Source of the DNA: Isoperla grammatica
Lineage: Eukaryota > Arthropoda > Insecta > Plecoptera > Perlodidae
Length of the DNA: 64,000 nucleotides
Assembly: GCA_945910005.1 (NCBI GenBank)
Contig: OX246739.1
Span: 73,357,523 to 73,421,522, forward strand
Direction of reading: 5' to 3'
Shown here one piece after another: positions 46,074-58,352 of this stretch. The translations under genes were made by a program, and so were the position numbers. The first letter of the stretch is position 1. Every line of letters starts with the position of its first letter. The notes below the pieces were generated by a model, which was not told where the DNA came from, did not search any database, and was given only the letters and a program-made list of their open reading frames with translations.

Positions 46074-49000
46074 GCGTTAATAGTCCTTCAGCCCAGGACG
46101 TTTTGCTTACAAAAAAGGTCGACGCATTTTGACCTTGGAATTGGATAAAACAACGTGTACTTAGTTGTAATTCATGAGGTGCTTAGCTGGCAAAAGGGCC
46201 AAACACGCCGCCATCTTGGATTTTATATAATTCACACTAATGGCTATACAAACCAAAGTACTTGACCAATTTTAAAAAACTTTTGTATTTGAAATAGCAT
46301 TTTTAAATTTTAATGTATTTGTTTCGAAAATTTTCAAATTTAACAATTATATTATACATTAAAAAAACATTTCCCAACTCAATGTTTTTAGTTTTGGAAT
46401 GTTAAGCTTATAACTTTTATTGAAGCGTAATAACTGAAATTTTTTTCATATAAACGGTTTAGATAGCTTTATTATAAAAACAATGCAATCAAATTGAAGT
46501 CTCTAGTTAGATTACTTCCCGAGATATGAATTTTTAAAGAGTCGCGCTACGCTCTCTTGCCGCGCTCGGCGTTGCCCAGGCCAGGCGCCAAGCGGTGCGC
46601 GTGCGGTCTATGTAGTCTTGCCTTCTCAGACTATCTTCTGATAGTTTATTTGAATTGAATTATTGCGTTAGCTTTGGTTCAATTATTTCAAATTCCAGGA
46701 ATTTGGTTACTCACCCTTACCCCTCAACCCCATTATTTACTTTCTAAGCTCTGAGACAATGCTGGATGCAGCGTGCGATTTGTATTGCGAGTTTATTTGA
46801 ATTGAATTATTGCGTTAGCTTTGGTTAAATTATTTCAAATTCCAGGAATTTGGTTACCCACCCTTACCCCTCTACCCCACTATTTACTTTCCAAGCTCTG
46901 AGACAATGCTGGATGCAGCGTGCGATTTGTATTGCGAGTAGACCATCGAAAGGCAATCAATTCGTTACAATTTTGAGTTATTAAAAATGGGTTTTATGGA
47001 TAAGGCATAAACGGTATCTGCTCACATTTTCTCATGCTTATTATGATTACTTAAACAAGTTTGCGTTTGACAATTGCAAGAGAAAACATTTATTATGTTA
47101 TAGAGTTTGAAATATTGACAATTGTCAAGAGATTGACAACAAAGACAGAGTTTGAAGTCAATGCTTAATATTTCAATTTAAAAATTATCCTCAGTTTGAT
47201 TATCCCAGTACAATGCGACTTTTATATCTATGGACTAAAAAGTTTAACCATACAGTTCAGTACAAGTTTTTACTGCAATTGCATATTATATTAGTGATTT
47301 CTCTAAAGCAAAAACACAAACACCTCAGATCAATGCTAACGTTACAGCGCTAATAATGTAGAGCCCTATCATTTAACAACGTATTAGCTAAACAATGAGT
47401 GTGGTATAAATGAAACTATGTCTTGTACACATTTAATATAGTTACCATTGATAATCAGATATTAATTAAATTAAAATTAGAGCACCTCTTAAAATCGCTT
47501 ATTGAAGATAAAGCAGAAAAACTAGACACAAACATTGTTTTTATCACAAGCCAGTTGATTGATAGTGAACATTGCCTTGCCTGTCCATTCAGGGCACTTG
47601 CATGAACTTGTTGAAGAAACTTACATGCCAATAATACCTCACGCGTTTCATGCTGCAAAGTCGGGCACGTTGAATTATAGTACATTCTTCTGATACTGAT
47701 GTAATTGTACGTTTACTGTATAACTTAAAGATATGCAAGATGTAGGATTACACGAGCTCTGGGTAAGAGGTGGAGTTGGTGATTCAACACGGTTTATTTC
47801 AATTCATACGTTGGGTACAATGGGTAACATGGACGTCCTAAAGGCTGAAGAGTTCTTAGTTCGTGTTTTGAAGAGTAACACGACATGAAAGACTATGGAT
47901 AAACTAAGACATTGGAAATATCACCAGTGTAAAGCCAATGTCGATTTACCACCTACTAGCAATTAAATAAATCTCAATGCCATGCGTGCTGTTGTACGAA
48001 TGATAACCATTTTAATTCTGATACGTCTTCTTAGACAACACTATTTGGCTTTGGGAAAGCAGACGAACTACTGGTTCCATTAATCCCCAATAATTGTCTT
48101 TTAGAATTTCTAAAAGCTTGAACTGATGAAAAATTTGCCACTAAAAATTATGCGTGTCGTGAGAATAACCTGTCTTGTACATTTTGTAAATGACAGAGTT
48201 TCGATACAATAAGCTACACAAACCAATTGAATGAAGATGGTCAATTAATAATCAGTTAATTCATCATAATTTAAACAATGTTAAAAATAGCATAGGCCTA
48301 TCTCTTTAATATCTGATTTTCAATAATGGTAAATACATTAAATGTGTGCAAGACATAGTTTCATGTATACCGTAATTGTCGTTAAGCTAAGACATTGTAA
48401 AATGATAGATAGGGCTCTTCATTATTAGGGCTTTTACATCATCAGTGATCTACTGTGTGTGTGTTCATAATAAAATACACTATTACAATTTTGCTTTAGA
48501 AAAATCACCAATATGCAAATGCAGTAAAAACTAATATGTGACCCTTTTCATCTTCATTTTCATACATTACCATCTCATCACCTCTGCAAAAATATGTGAC
48601 GTAAAACCCAGATATCATCATCATTGAACTGAATAGAATTGAACTTTTAGTTCATGGATAATATGAACGACGCATTGTACTGGGGTAATCAAACTGACGA
48701 AAAATTTTGAATTAAAATATTTAGCATTGATTTCAATGCTATTGACATTGACTCTGACAATACCTGTTTCTCTGTTCAAACTCTGTAAAATAATAAAAGT
48801 TTTCTCTGGAAGTTATCATTTATAATTTTTTTCATTAGTCATAAGCGTGAAGAATTGTGAGCAGTTAACGTTTATGGCTTACCCTTAAAAACAAAACATT
48901 TTTTAAACTGAAAATTGTAACGAATTGATTGCCTTTCTATGGTCTACTCGCAATACAAATCGCACGCTGCATCCAGCATTGTCTCAGAGCTTCAGGGAAG

Positions 49001-50068
49001 AATAGGCCCAGAGTGACTCTGCTAGCCGTAAGAGGTGACGAAAGGAGACCCGTCTTGGCCTGGGGTAGAATAGGCTCAAAGTGACTCTGCTAGTCGTAAG
49101 AGGCGATGAAAAGAGACCCTGTACCTTCCCTCCCACTATCCCACTGAATATTTCTCCTCCCACTTGGCCCTGCCCACCCTTGCTGGACTCCTGTATGACG
49201 ATCCACGCGACGTACAATGGATCTGATTCGGATGTGGTGGCTTTATTCTTCATCATCATCTTCTCATCTTCATTATCACCTTCTCATCTTCATTATCACC
49301 CACTCATCGTCTCGATTAGCCATTGTTGCACAAATATGAGACTTTAAGCCCCATTAATCAATCAATCAATCAGAGCTTCAGAGCTTGGTAAGTAAATAGA
49401 GTGATGGAGGAGGTGTGGGGGGGGGGGGGGTTAGTAAATTCCTAGAATTTGAAAAAATTGAACCAAAGCTAACGCAATAATTCAATTCAAATAAACTATC
49501 AGAAGATAGTCTTAGAAGGCAAGACTACATAGACCGCACGCGCACCGCTCGGCGCCTGGCTTGGGCAAGCGCCGAGCGCGGCAAGATCAGCGTAGTGCGA
49601 CTCTTCAAAAATTCATATCTCGGGATCTATTCTAGATAGAGACTGAAATTTGATTGCGTTATTTTTTAAATAAAGCTATCGAAAACGTTTATATGAAAAT
49701 GTTTTTCAGTAAGTACGCTTCTATAAAAGTTATAAGCTTAATATTCCAAAACTAAAAACATTGAGTAGGAAAATGTTTTTTAAATGTGTAATGTATTTAT
49801 TATATTTAACAATTTCCTACAAAAGTACATTTTAATTGAAAAATGGTACTTAAAATACAAAAGTTTTTTAAAATTGTTCGAGAACTTTGGTTTTTATAGC
49901 CATAAACGTGAATTATATAAAATCCAAGATGGCGACGTGTTTGGCCCCTTTGCCAGCTAAGCACCTCATGAATTCCAACTAAGGGAACATTGTTTTAACA
50001 TATTCCAAAGTCAAAATGCGTCGACCTTTTTTGTAAGCAAAACGACCTGGGCTGATGTACTATAACGA
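46074..50068. mobile_element. Giant foldback element or inverted duplication, about 4 kb
   Basis: The left arm 46074-47465 is repeated in inverse at 48303-50068. Matching landmarks are CAGCCCAGGACGTTTTGC/GCAAAACGACCTGGGCTG, GGTCGACGCATTTTGAC, AGGTGCTTAGCTGGCAAA, GACAATGCTGGATGCAGCG, ATTATCCCAGTACAATGCG and TTGTACACATTTAATAT. Arms diverge appreciably and carry indels. The left arm has a 147-bp internal tandem duplication (starting 46644 and 46791) and the right arm holds a 386-bp insertion. The spacer 47466-48302 has no gene. No transposase is recognised. It is either a long-TIR non-autonomous transposon or an old inverted duplication. Confidence 0.8.
48993..49378 (+). mobile_element. Dispersed repeat, family F, copy 2, nested in the foldback arm
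   Basis: Begins after CAGAGCTT (48985-48992), has an internal partial duplication of GTGACTCTGCTAGYCGTAAG, CT-rich sequence, and an (AATC)n tail. CAGAGCTT recurs at the end (49371-49378 and 49379-49386). The other foldback arm has a single CAGAGCTTGG equivalent at this point, so this is a clean insertion with target duplication of about 8 bp. LINE/SINE-like by its tail. Confidence 0.75.
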
Positions 50069-51049
50069 AGATAATGTGTATCAAAGTTAACGGACACTTT
50101 GTCATGATGATTATGAGTAAGGATTGTATTACATATGTGTATTTTATTACGGGTTCTGAACAATGAGGATAATATTATACATTTTTATAAGAGCTAGGGA
50201 TAATTATTTCAAAACAATGTTTCCTATAAAACTCGTTAACTTTGTATGCACATGTTATTTCACTGATGCAGGATAATAGCATAATATATTTTTCAGGACC
50301 AAAAAGAAGCTATAGTTAGTTATACATTCATAAAGGAAAAGGGTTGTGGGAATGTGCATTTGTATCTTCAACGTCCAAAAGCAACAACTATTCTATTTTA
50401 GAAAAATTATTTAACAATATTTAGTTACTCCTTTGAAAATATTGAAACCAATCCAATATATATTTATTGGACAGTTTTTCATGTTATGAGTACGGATTGA
50501 ATTACAACTATCAATGATTTTAACGTGTTCTTAGTTACGGTCTGTATGTAAAGCAATGGTACTGTCATCCCGATTGTTATTGTGACTGATTATAACTGCT
50601 TTCTTTAAGGTTTGTGTTATAGACCGGCCATTATATAACATCCTTGAATAGGTGACGGTGAAGTTATCCGATCCAGAATACGCTTTGGTCCTCCGCTCCA
50701 ATCTTGTGTACTTATCTCCCCATATCGGCATCGCTCACATGCGTTTTGAATCATTTGATCTTTAATGGTTTCGTTAGGCCATATCAATAGTGCTCTTACG
50801 ACAGGCAGAGCTGTCCTTGATCTACTCTATCCCAGGGCCAAACAAGATCGCCATACGTGTGAACTTTAAGCTTTACGTAACTAACACTAAAAGCAAATTA
50901 ATTTACCGCTCGTTAATCGCTAACACAGTTCTATTTTATTTACTTTTCGTTAGTTTTATTGAGTTTGCTCGTTTCCCATTTAACTGATTGTTTACTAACG
51001 TGCCGGATGTAACATATGGCGCGCGAGGTGCTAAACGGTCGGGACATTG
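50069..51049. other. Anonymous AT-rich DNA
   Basis: No gene recognised. Confidence 0.4.
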
Positions 51050-51059
51050 TATATAAAAG
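51050..51059 (+). promoter_or_regulatory. Consensus TATA box TATATAAAAG
   Basis: A textbook TATAWAAR match directly downstream of a GC-richer stretch (GGCGCGCGAGGTG, 51018-51030). No arthropod-type TCAGT initiator stands 30 bp downstream and no exon is recognised, so promoter function is unproven. Confidence 0.3.
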
Positions 51060-52302
51060 TGGCGATTAGGTGAGGGAAGTGAAGACGGTTGCAATCTAAG
51101 GTATTGACCCATTTACCAGTCCGAAAAACAAACAAGTTTAGATGTTTTTATTGTAGTGATGACGTTGCAAACTTGGTAAACATCTGTAAGATCCAAGCCA
51201 GTTCTCAATAGCAAACGAATATAGCAATTACAGGACAAAAGCATCGAACTTGGAGGGTCAAAAGATATTAAATCTTCGAGTTGAAATCTCAGCGCAATAC
51301 CTCCTGACTTACCCCTCCCCTCCCCCCCCCCCCCCTCAGCGTTCAGCCAAGTGGTTGTAAGTTGTCTGGAGCGACCAACGATAGTAGCGAACTCTCGTGA
51401 CAGAAGCGAGAAACTTCCAGCAGGCTACCTTGCTCGTTAAAGATGATTCTGTATTCAATGCTGGGTACCAATTTGATGGTCTACTTTCACTTTAGATGGG
51501 TAAGAATAAATTTAGACTTTCGTTATAAATAAGCCGGGAGTTCTTTCGTTGGATTCATTCCCTTGAACGTCTGAGAGTTTATTGCAACGGTCTACGGGGT
51601 CTTGTGAGCTGTGGGCCTAGCCCGGGGTTTCTTGTATAACTAAATACTAATTGCCACCAAACCCACTTTAGTTATCACAATGATTACTTAAAACAATGCA
51701 GATGTGTATGCCCATGGGTACCCTACCTAAAAACCAGGTAATATGTATTATTGGCCACTCATTTTTAGAACACGAGGCAATATTGAAACAATATAAATAA
51801 CTTCGTTGTTAGTTTCTAAGATCTAAACATTGAATACAAATTTTGAAGATATTAAAGGCATTATTCTCTACGCTTGTTACCGCCCATTTCAATGAATGAC
51901 TTTACACAATAACAATCGTAATTCGTAAAGATCACAATATTACATCTTGTTGGATCCAGTTGCTAGTTTCGGCACGTTTTCAATATTAGGTGGCTCTCTC
52001 AAGATCAAATTTTGAGTGGGAGTTAGGGAGTATAATTTCAATATAAATACTCTGCTCATCAAAAAAGAAACCGTAAAAGTGCATCTGTCAGCACGCATTA
52101 GCTGCGCACTTGTTGGTGCGCATCCACTTGTCAGCAACAGCGGCGAGCATGTCAGCATTACTCATGTCAGCATTACTCATGTCAGCCTAGCATGACCGGA
52201 CAGAGTAGTACATAATGGCGTCCGTCTCTCAACGTAGGTGTCGCTGATGTTAGCATGACAATGGAGGCCATGGAAGCCAAAGGTCAAAGGCCAAAGCTAC
52301 TC
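51060..52302. other. Anonymous DNA with a short minisatellite
   Basis: No gene recognised. Poly-C at about 51319-51335. CATGTCAGCATTACT is repeated at 52148-52162 and 52163-52177 with a partial third unit. Confidence 0.4.
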
Positions 52303-52715
52303 TAGGTGGCTCGTTGGTCCAGTGGTTAGCATCCCTACTTCCAATGCAGAAGGTCTCGGGTTCAAATCCCGCTTCAGACAGAAGTTTTCTAACTTCTAAT
52401 GTGGATTCAATTCCATTTCTTCTTGGCTTAGGAATAAGTAAACGGTGACTTTCGAGCCGTCCTAGCAACGAAGCACTCAATAAATTCAGAGTTGTTCTGA
52501 ATCGGTCTTGTTGATTCTGGCATTTGTCCGCAGGTGTTCGCACTGTCCAATCACTGATTTATATGTTTCGTATTTGAAATATCGATCTTTGATTGGTTAT
52601 CGCTCACTCGTCGATGGTGTTCGAAGCCTACAGGGTTGGTTTAGTCACTTTAAATTAAAGTCCCCCCCCCCTGCAAATCAGTTTAGTTACTGAGTGGGTA
52701 GACTAAATGTGACTT
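52303..52715 (+). mobile_element. tRNA-derived SINE, family B, copy 5 (full length)
   Basis: The tRNA-like head 52305-52376 has A-box-like TGGTCCAGTGGTTAGC and B-box GGTTCAAATCCC within a CGGG-TTCAAAT-CCCG T-arm. The body follows with GACTTTCGAGCCGTCCTAGC, GCACTCAATAAATTC, TGATTGGTTATCGCTCACTC, and the 3' end ACTGAGTGGGTAGACTAA and a T-rich tail. This is the reference copy for the four others in the window. Confidence 0.85.
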
Positions 52716-54792
52716 TTTTTTTTTCTCATATCTCAATTGCCACCTCCATTGATTTATGTATCGACCGAACTACGACAATGCGAGCTCTCTTATAATAGAT
52801 AATTTTATTATGAAACGACTGCAATAACATACTATTGGAATGTAGGTTATGTAAGTATTTATGCAGCATGATTGCTTTAGAGATAGTTGGATTTGTTTGT
52901 ACAAAACACGTTTTCATATTAATATTTTTCTTGCCTTATTTAACCATTACTAAATTGTTAAAACATGAATCCTCACGTACAGCAATGTGTAACAATAAAG
53001 ATGGGTTACACCTTCCTACAGAGAATAATGTACATAATTATGTTGTGTCCTGGCTCAAAGGGGTACTTTTATAACATGACTATAATGAATCAATGTTGTG
53101 CTTCCAGTGTTATGGTGATGGTCAGGACAAAAAATATATTGTATAAAACCCCATTCCGTAACGCAGAAAAATGTGTCGTGTTTTTTTATTTTTTTATTAT
53201 TTACACCGAGTTTGGATTTTACAATTCACAGTTCAATGTCAATTTGAATTGATGTTTCCACTTGATAAGTTCGAAATGTGTGTTTGTAACTGAAACACAA
53301 GTGTTGGAAAACGAATATTAGAACACAATGGAATTCAAAACACAACTTGTCTGTTGCGAAGTCCGTATACAAACACAAAGAGCTGAAACGAAAACTTCGG
53401 TTGACGGAACATAGACAACAGTACTAAACAATCATCAACGATCTCTCGGCTTTATAAACCTGCTACCTATTAGTCCGGGTCGCTCAAATACAACCGCCAG
53501 AGTTGAGTCTTCTGTCGCATTTATTACATGAATAACAATCAAAAAACACAAACAGTATTGTCATACGACCCGGTAGTCATTATGTATGAAGGGCTGCGGG
53601 CTTTGAGATTGTCTCCCAAATTATTTCTGTTTAAAGACATTCTTAAGTCTACTACTTTCTCGCTGTGACTGTACAAACAATCAATTGAGCTCATATCCTG
53701 AAGACGCCCTTTTAATTTGTTATCTTGGCTCAGTAGAGGAGAAACAAAAGATGGTAATCTCGCTGCAGCCAAGTTACTGTCGGAGACACTTGAGTCAATG
53801 AAACGTTTTATTTAAGTGCAGAGCCTGTTTGCTTTGCTTTCTGTCGCATTAGGGCTAATAACATAGAGAGTGTCACAAGAGCCCTTCTAACGTTATTACG
53901 CCCCGCTATACATGGAGAGAATGCACGGCTGTGAAGTAATTCGCCATGTTAGCCTTATTATACGACGGTATCTCTGGCAAAGTTGTACAATTACTGAATT
54001 TCTCGTGTTTCAGAGGTCCGCAACATTCGTAAGGTACAAACTGAAAACACATTATCTAATTATCTTTATGTTTTCGTTGTGTGTACACAAGTTATTTAAA
54101 CTTGCTCCAGAAAGTGACTTACCATGCGAGATCTGCACAGGCCTCTCCAGGGATCACTTAAATTAGCATTCATGTTTATGTTCTGAAGCAATATTTTCCA
54201 AAAACATTACTCTAATTAACTTTGAACCCAAAATATGAATATTAATATACGTTATAACCTTGTGCTATTTTAGTTTCACTAAACAATACTAGCCAAGATG
54301 TATCACAATTTTTTGTTTTCAATATCTTGTAAATTTGTTTGTTTTAGTTAAAGAAAGTTATAAAGTAAAAAAAAAAAAAAAAATGTACACTACTTGAGCC
54401 CAATGTTGTGTGAAAGGAATGTGCTACGGCTCAACCACGTTACTATGTCTTGCACCAACTACTCCAAGCTGGTTCTGTTTGGCTCTAGAGTAGCCGCACA
54501 AACGATAAATATATCCCATGTTACATTTCTCACACGGTATTATAATAAAATGTACGTATTCTTTTATTTTTTACGGCTTTGAAACCAGCAGTGGTGCCCA
54601 AAACACTGACATCAATTGTCCATGAAAGTTACTTCCCAAGCTTTCCTCCAGCGAGCAGAGCTTTGGAATATGAGCTTTCATATTCTTTATGTATCACATT
54701 TTATTGCACTAATATATTTAGTTTCTATTCATATAAGACTGCAACAACAATGCTGTATACGGAACATTCTAGACATTTATCTTCTCTTCAAG
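52716..54792. other. Anonymous AT-rich DNA
   Basis: Several short plus-strand ORFs, none recognised. A poly-A run lies at 54368-54383. Confidence 0.35.
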
Positions 54793-54885
54793 GCGTATCC
54801 ACATCCTACCCTGAACTACGAGAACGAAACAGCGAAAGTGCTTGCAGGGTCCTACGGCATCGCTATGTTTGAGCTTGGATCTCTA
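54793..54885 (+). CDS. Possible unassigned 93-bp coding exon (weak)
   Basis: A GC-richer 93-bp block (31 codons) in AT-rich flanks sits between an acceptor-like TTATCTTCTCTTCAAG and a donor-like GTAAAA. It reads AYPHPTLNYENETAKVLAGS then YGIAMFELGSL in a frame open well beyond both ends (145 codons from a TTG at 54616, or 143 from the ATG at 54622). I do not recognise the protein. A phase-0 exon is possible, chance is also possible; no neighbouring exon is found. Confidence 0.15.
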
Positions 54886-56092
54886 GTAAAAGTTGTATTC
54901 ATTGCATTGAAAATTACCATTGTGTACAAAAAATACAAACAATATTATTTCCTATGCATACCAAAGTATAATACCGCTGTAATTGATTTTTTTACAGCCC
55001 TGCTGAAATACGCAACTCAAATTGTTTTGTTTTTTATGTCTATAAAAACATAAAACCAATATAATCTATGGATTTGTTTTATCTAGATATACTTTTAATC
55101 AATATTGACTCACTCATTACTGTTGAATGTGTTCTCGCCAGGGGCGCTTAGAGCGGTTCAACTGACGCGAGATGAATCTACACTGATAACACTTTGCTAT
55201 TCAGGTCATCCATGCCACGTTTCGTAAATGTTTATTTTATTTTAATAAATGTTCCTACTCACAAATGTTACAATACTGAATAGGGACAAATACAATATGC
55301 ATATATTGAATGGTCTATTATATTCTAGTAACTCAATTAATGAAAATATACAATATCAAAAAAAATGATATAAAACATTACATTAAAAAAAAATTCCTTT
55401 ATCGTGAAACTTTTATACTTTTATATACTGGATCTAAGATTGTCTGCTTCTTTGTTTATCCCCCACATATGCATTAAATTCAGCTGAGTTAATGATGAAG
55501 TATTTAAGGAAATGTGTTCATGTACATGAACACGACTCGTAGAAAATCATCGAGCAATGAGGAATGTGCTGCCCCATCCCGTCAAGTGTAAATAGAGGGA
55601 GCCAACAAAAAACCGACTTCAAAGTAATTACGCAGGTAGAGGCAACAATAGGGAACACGCGTATGAAAATTTTAATCGATTTTTAAATACCTTGTCACTC
55701 ATTTAATAATTTTGTGTCTTTGAATTTCGAAAAACGGATCAGTCTATGCCTCAAAATAATTGGTTTAGTAACGATAAATAAAAGGGCGCGAAAAACGAGC
55801 CGCCGCCATGTAGAATGGATTTGACGTCATAGTTTTGTTCTGCGTACGCTCACCGCCTCAGCGATTGGTCTGCTTTGCCACGACTACAGAACCATTGCGT
55901 CACAGCCACCTGTACGCGTTTCAGATCCCCAGTATAAACTTCAATAAATGCGACCACATTAAACCTATTTAAAAATTTCTTTTTTACGTGCGACTTGCAT
56001 TAATATACTTCTTGTATCTAATACTATTAAACTAAGTGTTTGGTTTAACAAAAAAAATCGTACGCGTGTTGCCTATTATTTAGTATGTATAA
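54886..56092. other. Anonymous DNA with a CRE and inverted CCAAT
   Basis: No gene recognised. Around 55790-55930 a GC-richer patch holds CCGCCGCCATG, TGACGTCA at 55822-55829, GATTGG and AGTATAAACTT, a promoter-like order without exon support. Confidence 0.35.
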
Positions 56093-56285
56093 ATGAAAAC
56101 ATGTTTAACGGTTAACCAATCCAACGTTTATTTTCATAAATAAATATCAACTTTTCTACGACGTGTAGACTCGTCCTAAAAATGTTTTTGTATTATACAT
56201 GTATATTTATATACATTTGTTACATTTTATGCATTTGTATTATTATACATTTTGCAACCAACAAAATCTAAGAAATCATATATGT
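56093..56285. mobile_element. Foldback repeat, family J, diverged copy
   Basis: Matches the 24.15-24.32 kb unit: AATGAAAACATGTTTAACGG, CAACGTTTATTTTCA, ACGACGTGTAGAC, and the 3' part ACATTTTGCAACCAACAAAA. The right arm is diverged. Confidence 0.55.
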
Positions 56286-57275
56286 TTATCAACTTTTGTC
56301 TGTCTAGCAATCTCTATCTTGCTGCCCGTGTTAATTATCTCTTTGGTTTTAGTGTACTGTACGTGTGTTTATTTAATTATTTATTTATTTATTTATTAAT
56401 TATTCCCATTCATTACATTATGACGCCAATATACAACGTGGTTTAAGTCTTCATCCCGACCCAGCCCGCGGAACACCAGATTTCTGACGATTCAAATTGC
56501 TTCAAAATGTTTGAAAATTGATTAAAAGTAAACGAGAATATGTCAACCCTTAGAGAATCTAGTGCTCTTTCTTATAAATGATTAAATATTACTAAAAATA
56601 CATCCGTTTTTGTAATTACCTTATTTAACATTTGTAATGTGATGTTATACTGAACACTTTTCACGATTTAATTACTCAATTTGAAAAAAAAGGAAATATT
56701 TAAAGGAACAAAGTAACAATAATAAGAAAGAACAATACATTCTCTTGGGGATAAATATTTTGGTTTCCTTTTTGACATTTTTGAAGAAATTTTAACCAAC
56801 AGAATTCGGATGTTCCCGAGGGTAGTTCGACCTAGGTTATCCTCTGGGTAGGCTACAATAAAATAAACATTATGAGCGAGAACGTCCATCTTTTATTATG
56901 GGTAGTCTTTGAATAATTATTTTTGTTTTCAAAACAAATCTTTATTGGTCTCATAACTTTATAAAAGTATAAAGTATAATCGCGTCCTACAGATTAGTGG
57001 CCATTGATTCAGCGAACACTGTCTAAAAACCTGAATGTTTTATATTCCATGTGCCATGTTTGCTAAACGCTAATCTGTGGCTTAACCTATAATCTAGAGA
57101 TTAATGTTAAGCGCATCTTGCCCAGGGGATATCACGATACATGATACCGTGTTTTCAATACTCAATTTACATTAGCAAGTATAATAATAATAACTCTATG
57201 TCGCGTCGCTTCAACAGAAAGTGTTATTAAATGTGTTAACCAAACGTGACAGAGAACGGAATAAAAACAACACCA
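56286..57275. other. Anonymous AT-rich DNA
   Basis: No gene recognised; a (TTTA)n run lies near 56370-56398. Confidence 0.4.
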
Positions 57276-57800
57276 TTTTGGCCGCCATCTTGAATTCTGG
57301 GTAACCTTTAAACATTCCGATGTGTCAATACCAATTTTTAGATTCAGCAAGAGCGAATTAGTCTAAAAAAATCATGTTGACTAGTTCGTAAGTTGTGCTA
57401 GGAATAAAAAGACCGACCCCATCTTGAATTCCGGGTTTCCGGTTCAGATTTCTAGGTGCTTATACAGATTTTCGTATTCAGCATGGTTGAATTAGTCTAT
57501 GAACATTAGTCTAAGAGCTGGTATAATTGTGCAAAATATATGAAATCATAATACCAACGCCATTTTGAAATACGAGTTTTCGGTGAAGATTTCGAGGGTT
57601 TACAAGACATTTTCGGATTCATCAAAACCAAATTAGTATCACAACATGGTCTTATATACGTTAGTTGTGCGAGATATACAAATCAAAAGTACGACGCCAT
57701 CTTGAATTCTGGGCCTCCTGTCCAGATTTCGTGATGCCAACAGGGATTTTTGGATTCATCATGGTCGAGTTAGTCTAAGACATTCGTTGGCAAATTGTTG
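57276..57800. repeat. Diverged tandem repeat, about 138-bp unit, four copies
   Basis: Copies start with GCCATCTTGAATTCTGG or variants at about 57284, 57417, 57558 and 57697. Each continues through CCGGTTCAGATTTC-like and GAATTAGTCTAAGA-like words. Strong divergence indicates an old array. The first copy contains GCCGCCATCTTG (57281-57292), a YY1-type sequence. Confidence 0.7.
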
Positions 57801-58352
57801 TACAATTCTGTTCTTGCATCACACATGACGAGAAATTGGCTTCTCTTCGATTGGTGGAGGATAAGGTTCGACTGAGTTTCATAGCCGCGTAGTTCAGTTG
57901 CGTACCTACTCGCGATTCATGTTAGCTTACTGAGATGGGAAACAAAGAACCACACTTTTATGACGGTTTGATATGAAATTTAAAATAAAATTTAAATGTC
58001 CTCTTGGAAATATTTCCTGTGATGTAACGTGTGAAGTTATTTACACGTATGAATATAATCCGATGACATTTTGGATTTTCCCGTCTTTCTCAATATTACA
58101 CGACATCATTAGACCCAATGACTGTCATATGACGCGACTTCAAGAGCCGAGCTCTTTTAACAATAGCAATAATCAATAATCAACAATCAATAATCGCACT
58201 GGTGCAATATTATTGTTATTATTTGCGCTGATGAAATAGAAACGAGGAACGCTATCATATTGATTTGAAAAATACTCACGCTAATGAATTATAGTGATTA
58301 AGTATTTGGTGAGATTTATTTTTCAATTTGTAATACCGTTATTAGACACTAA
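57801..58352. other. Anonymous AT-rich DNA
   Basis: No gene recognised; repeated CAATAATCAA words near 58160-58190. Confidence 0.4.
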
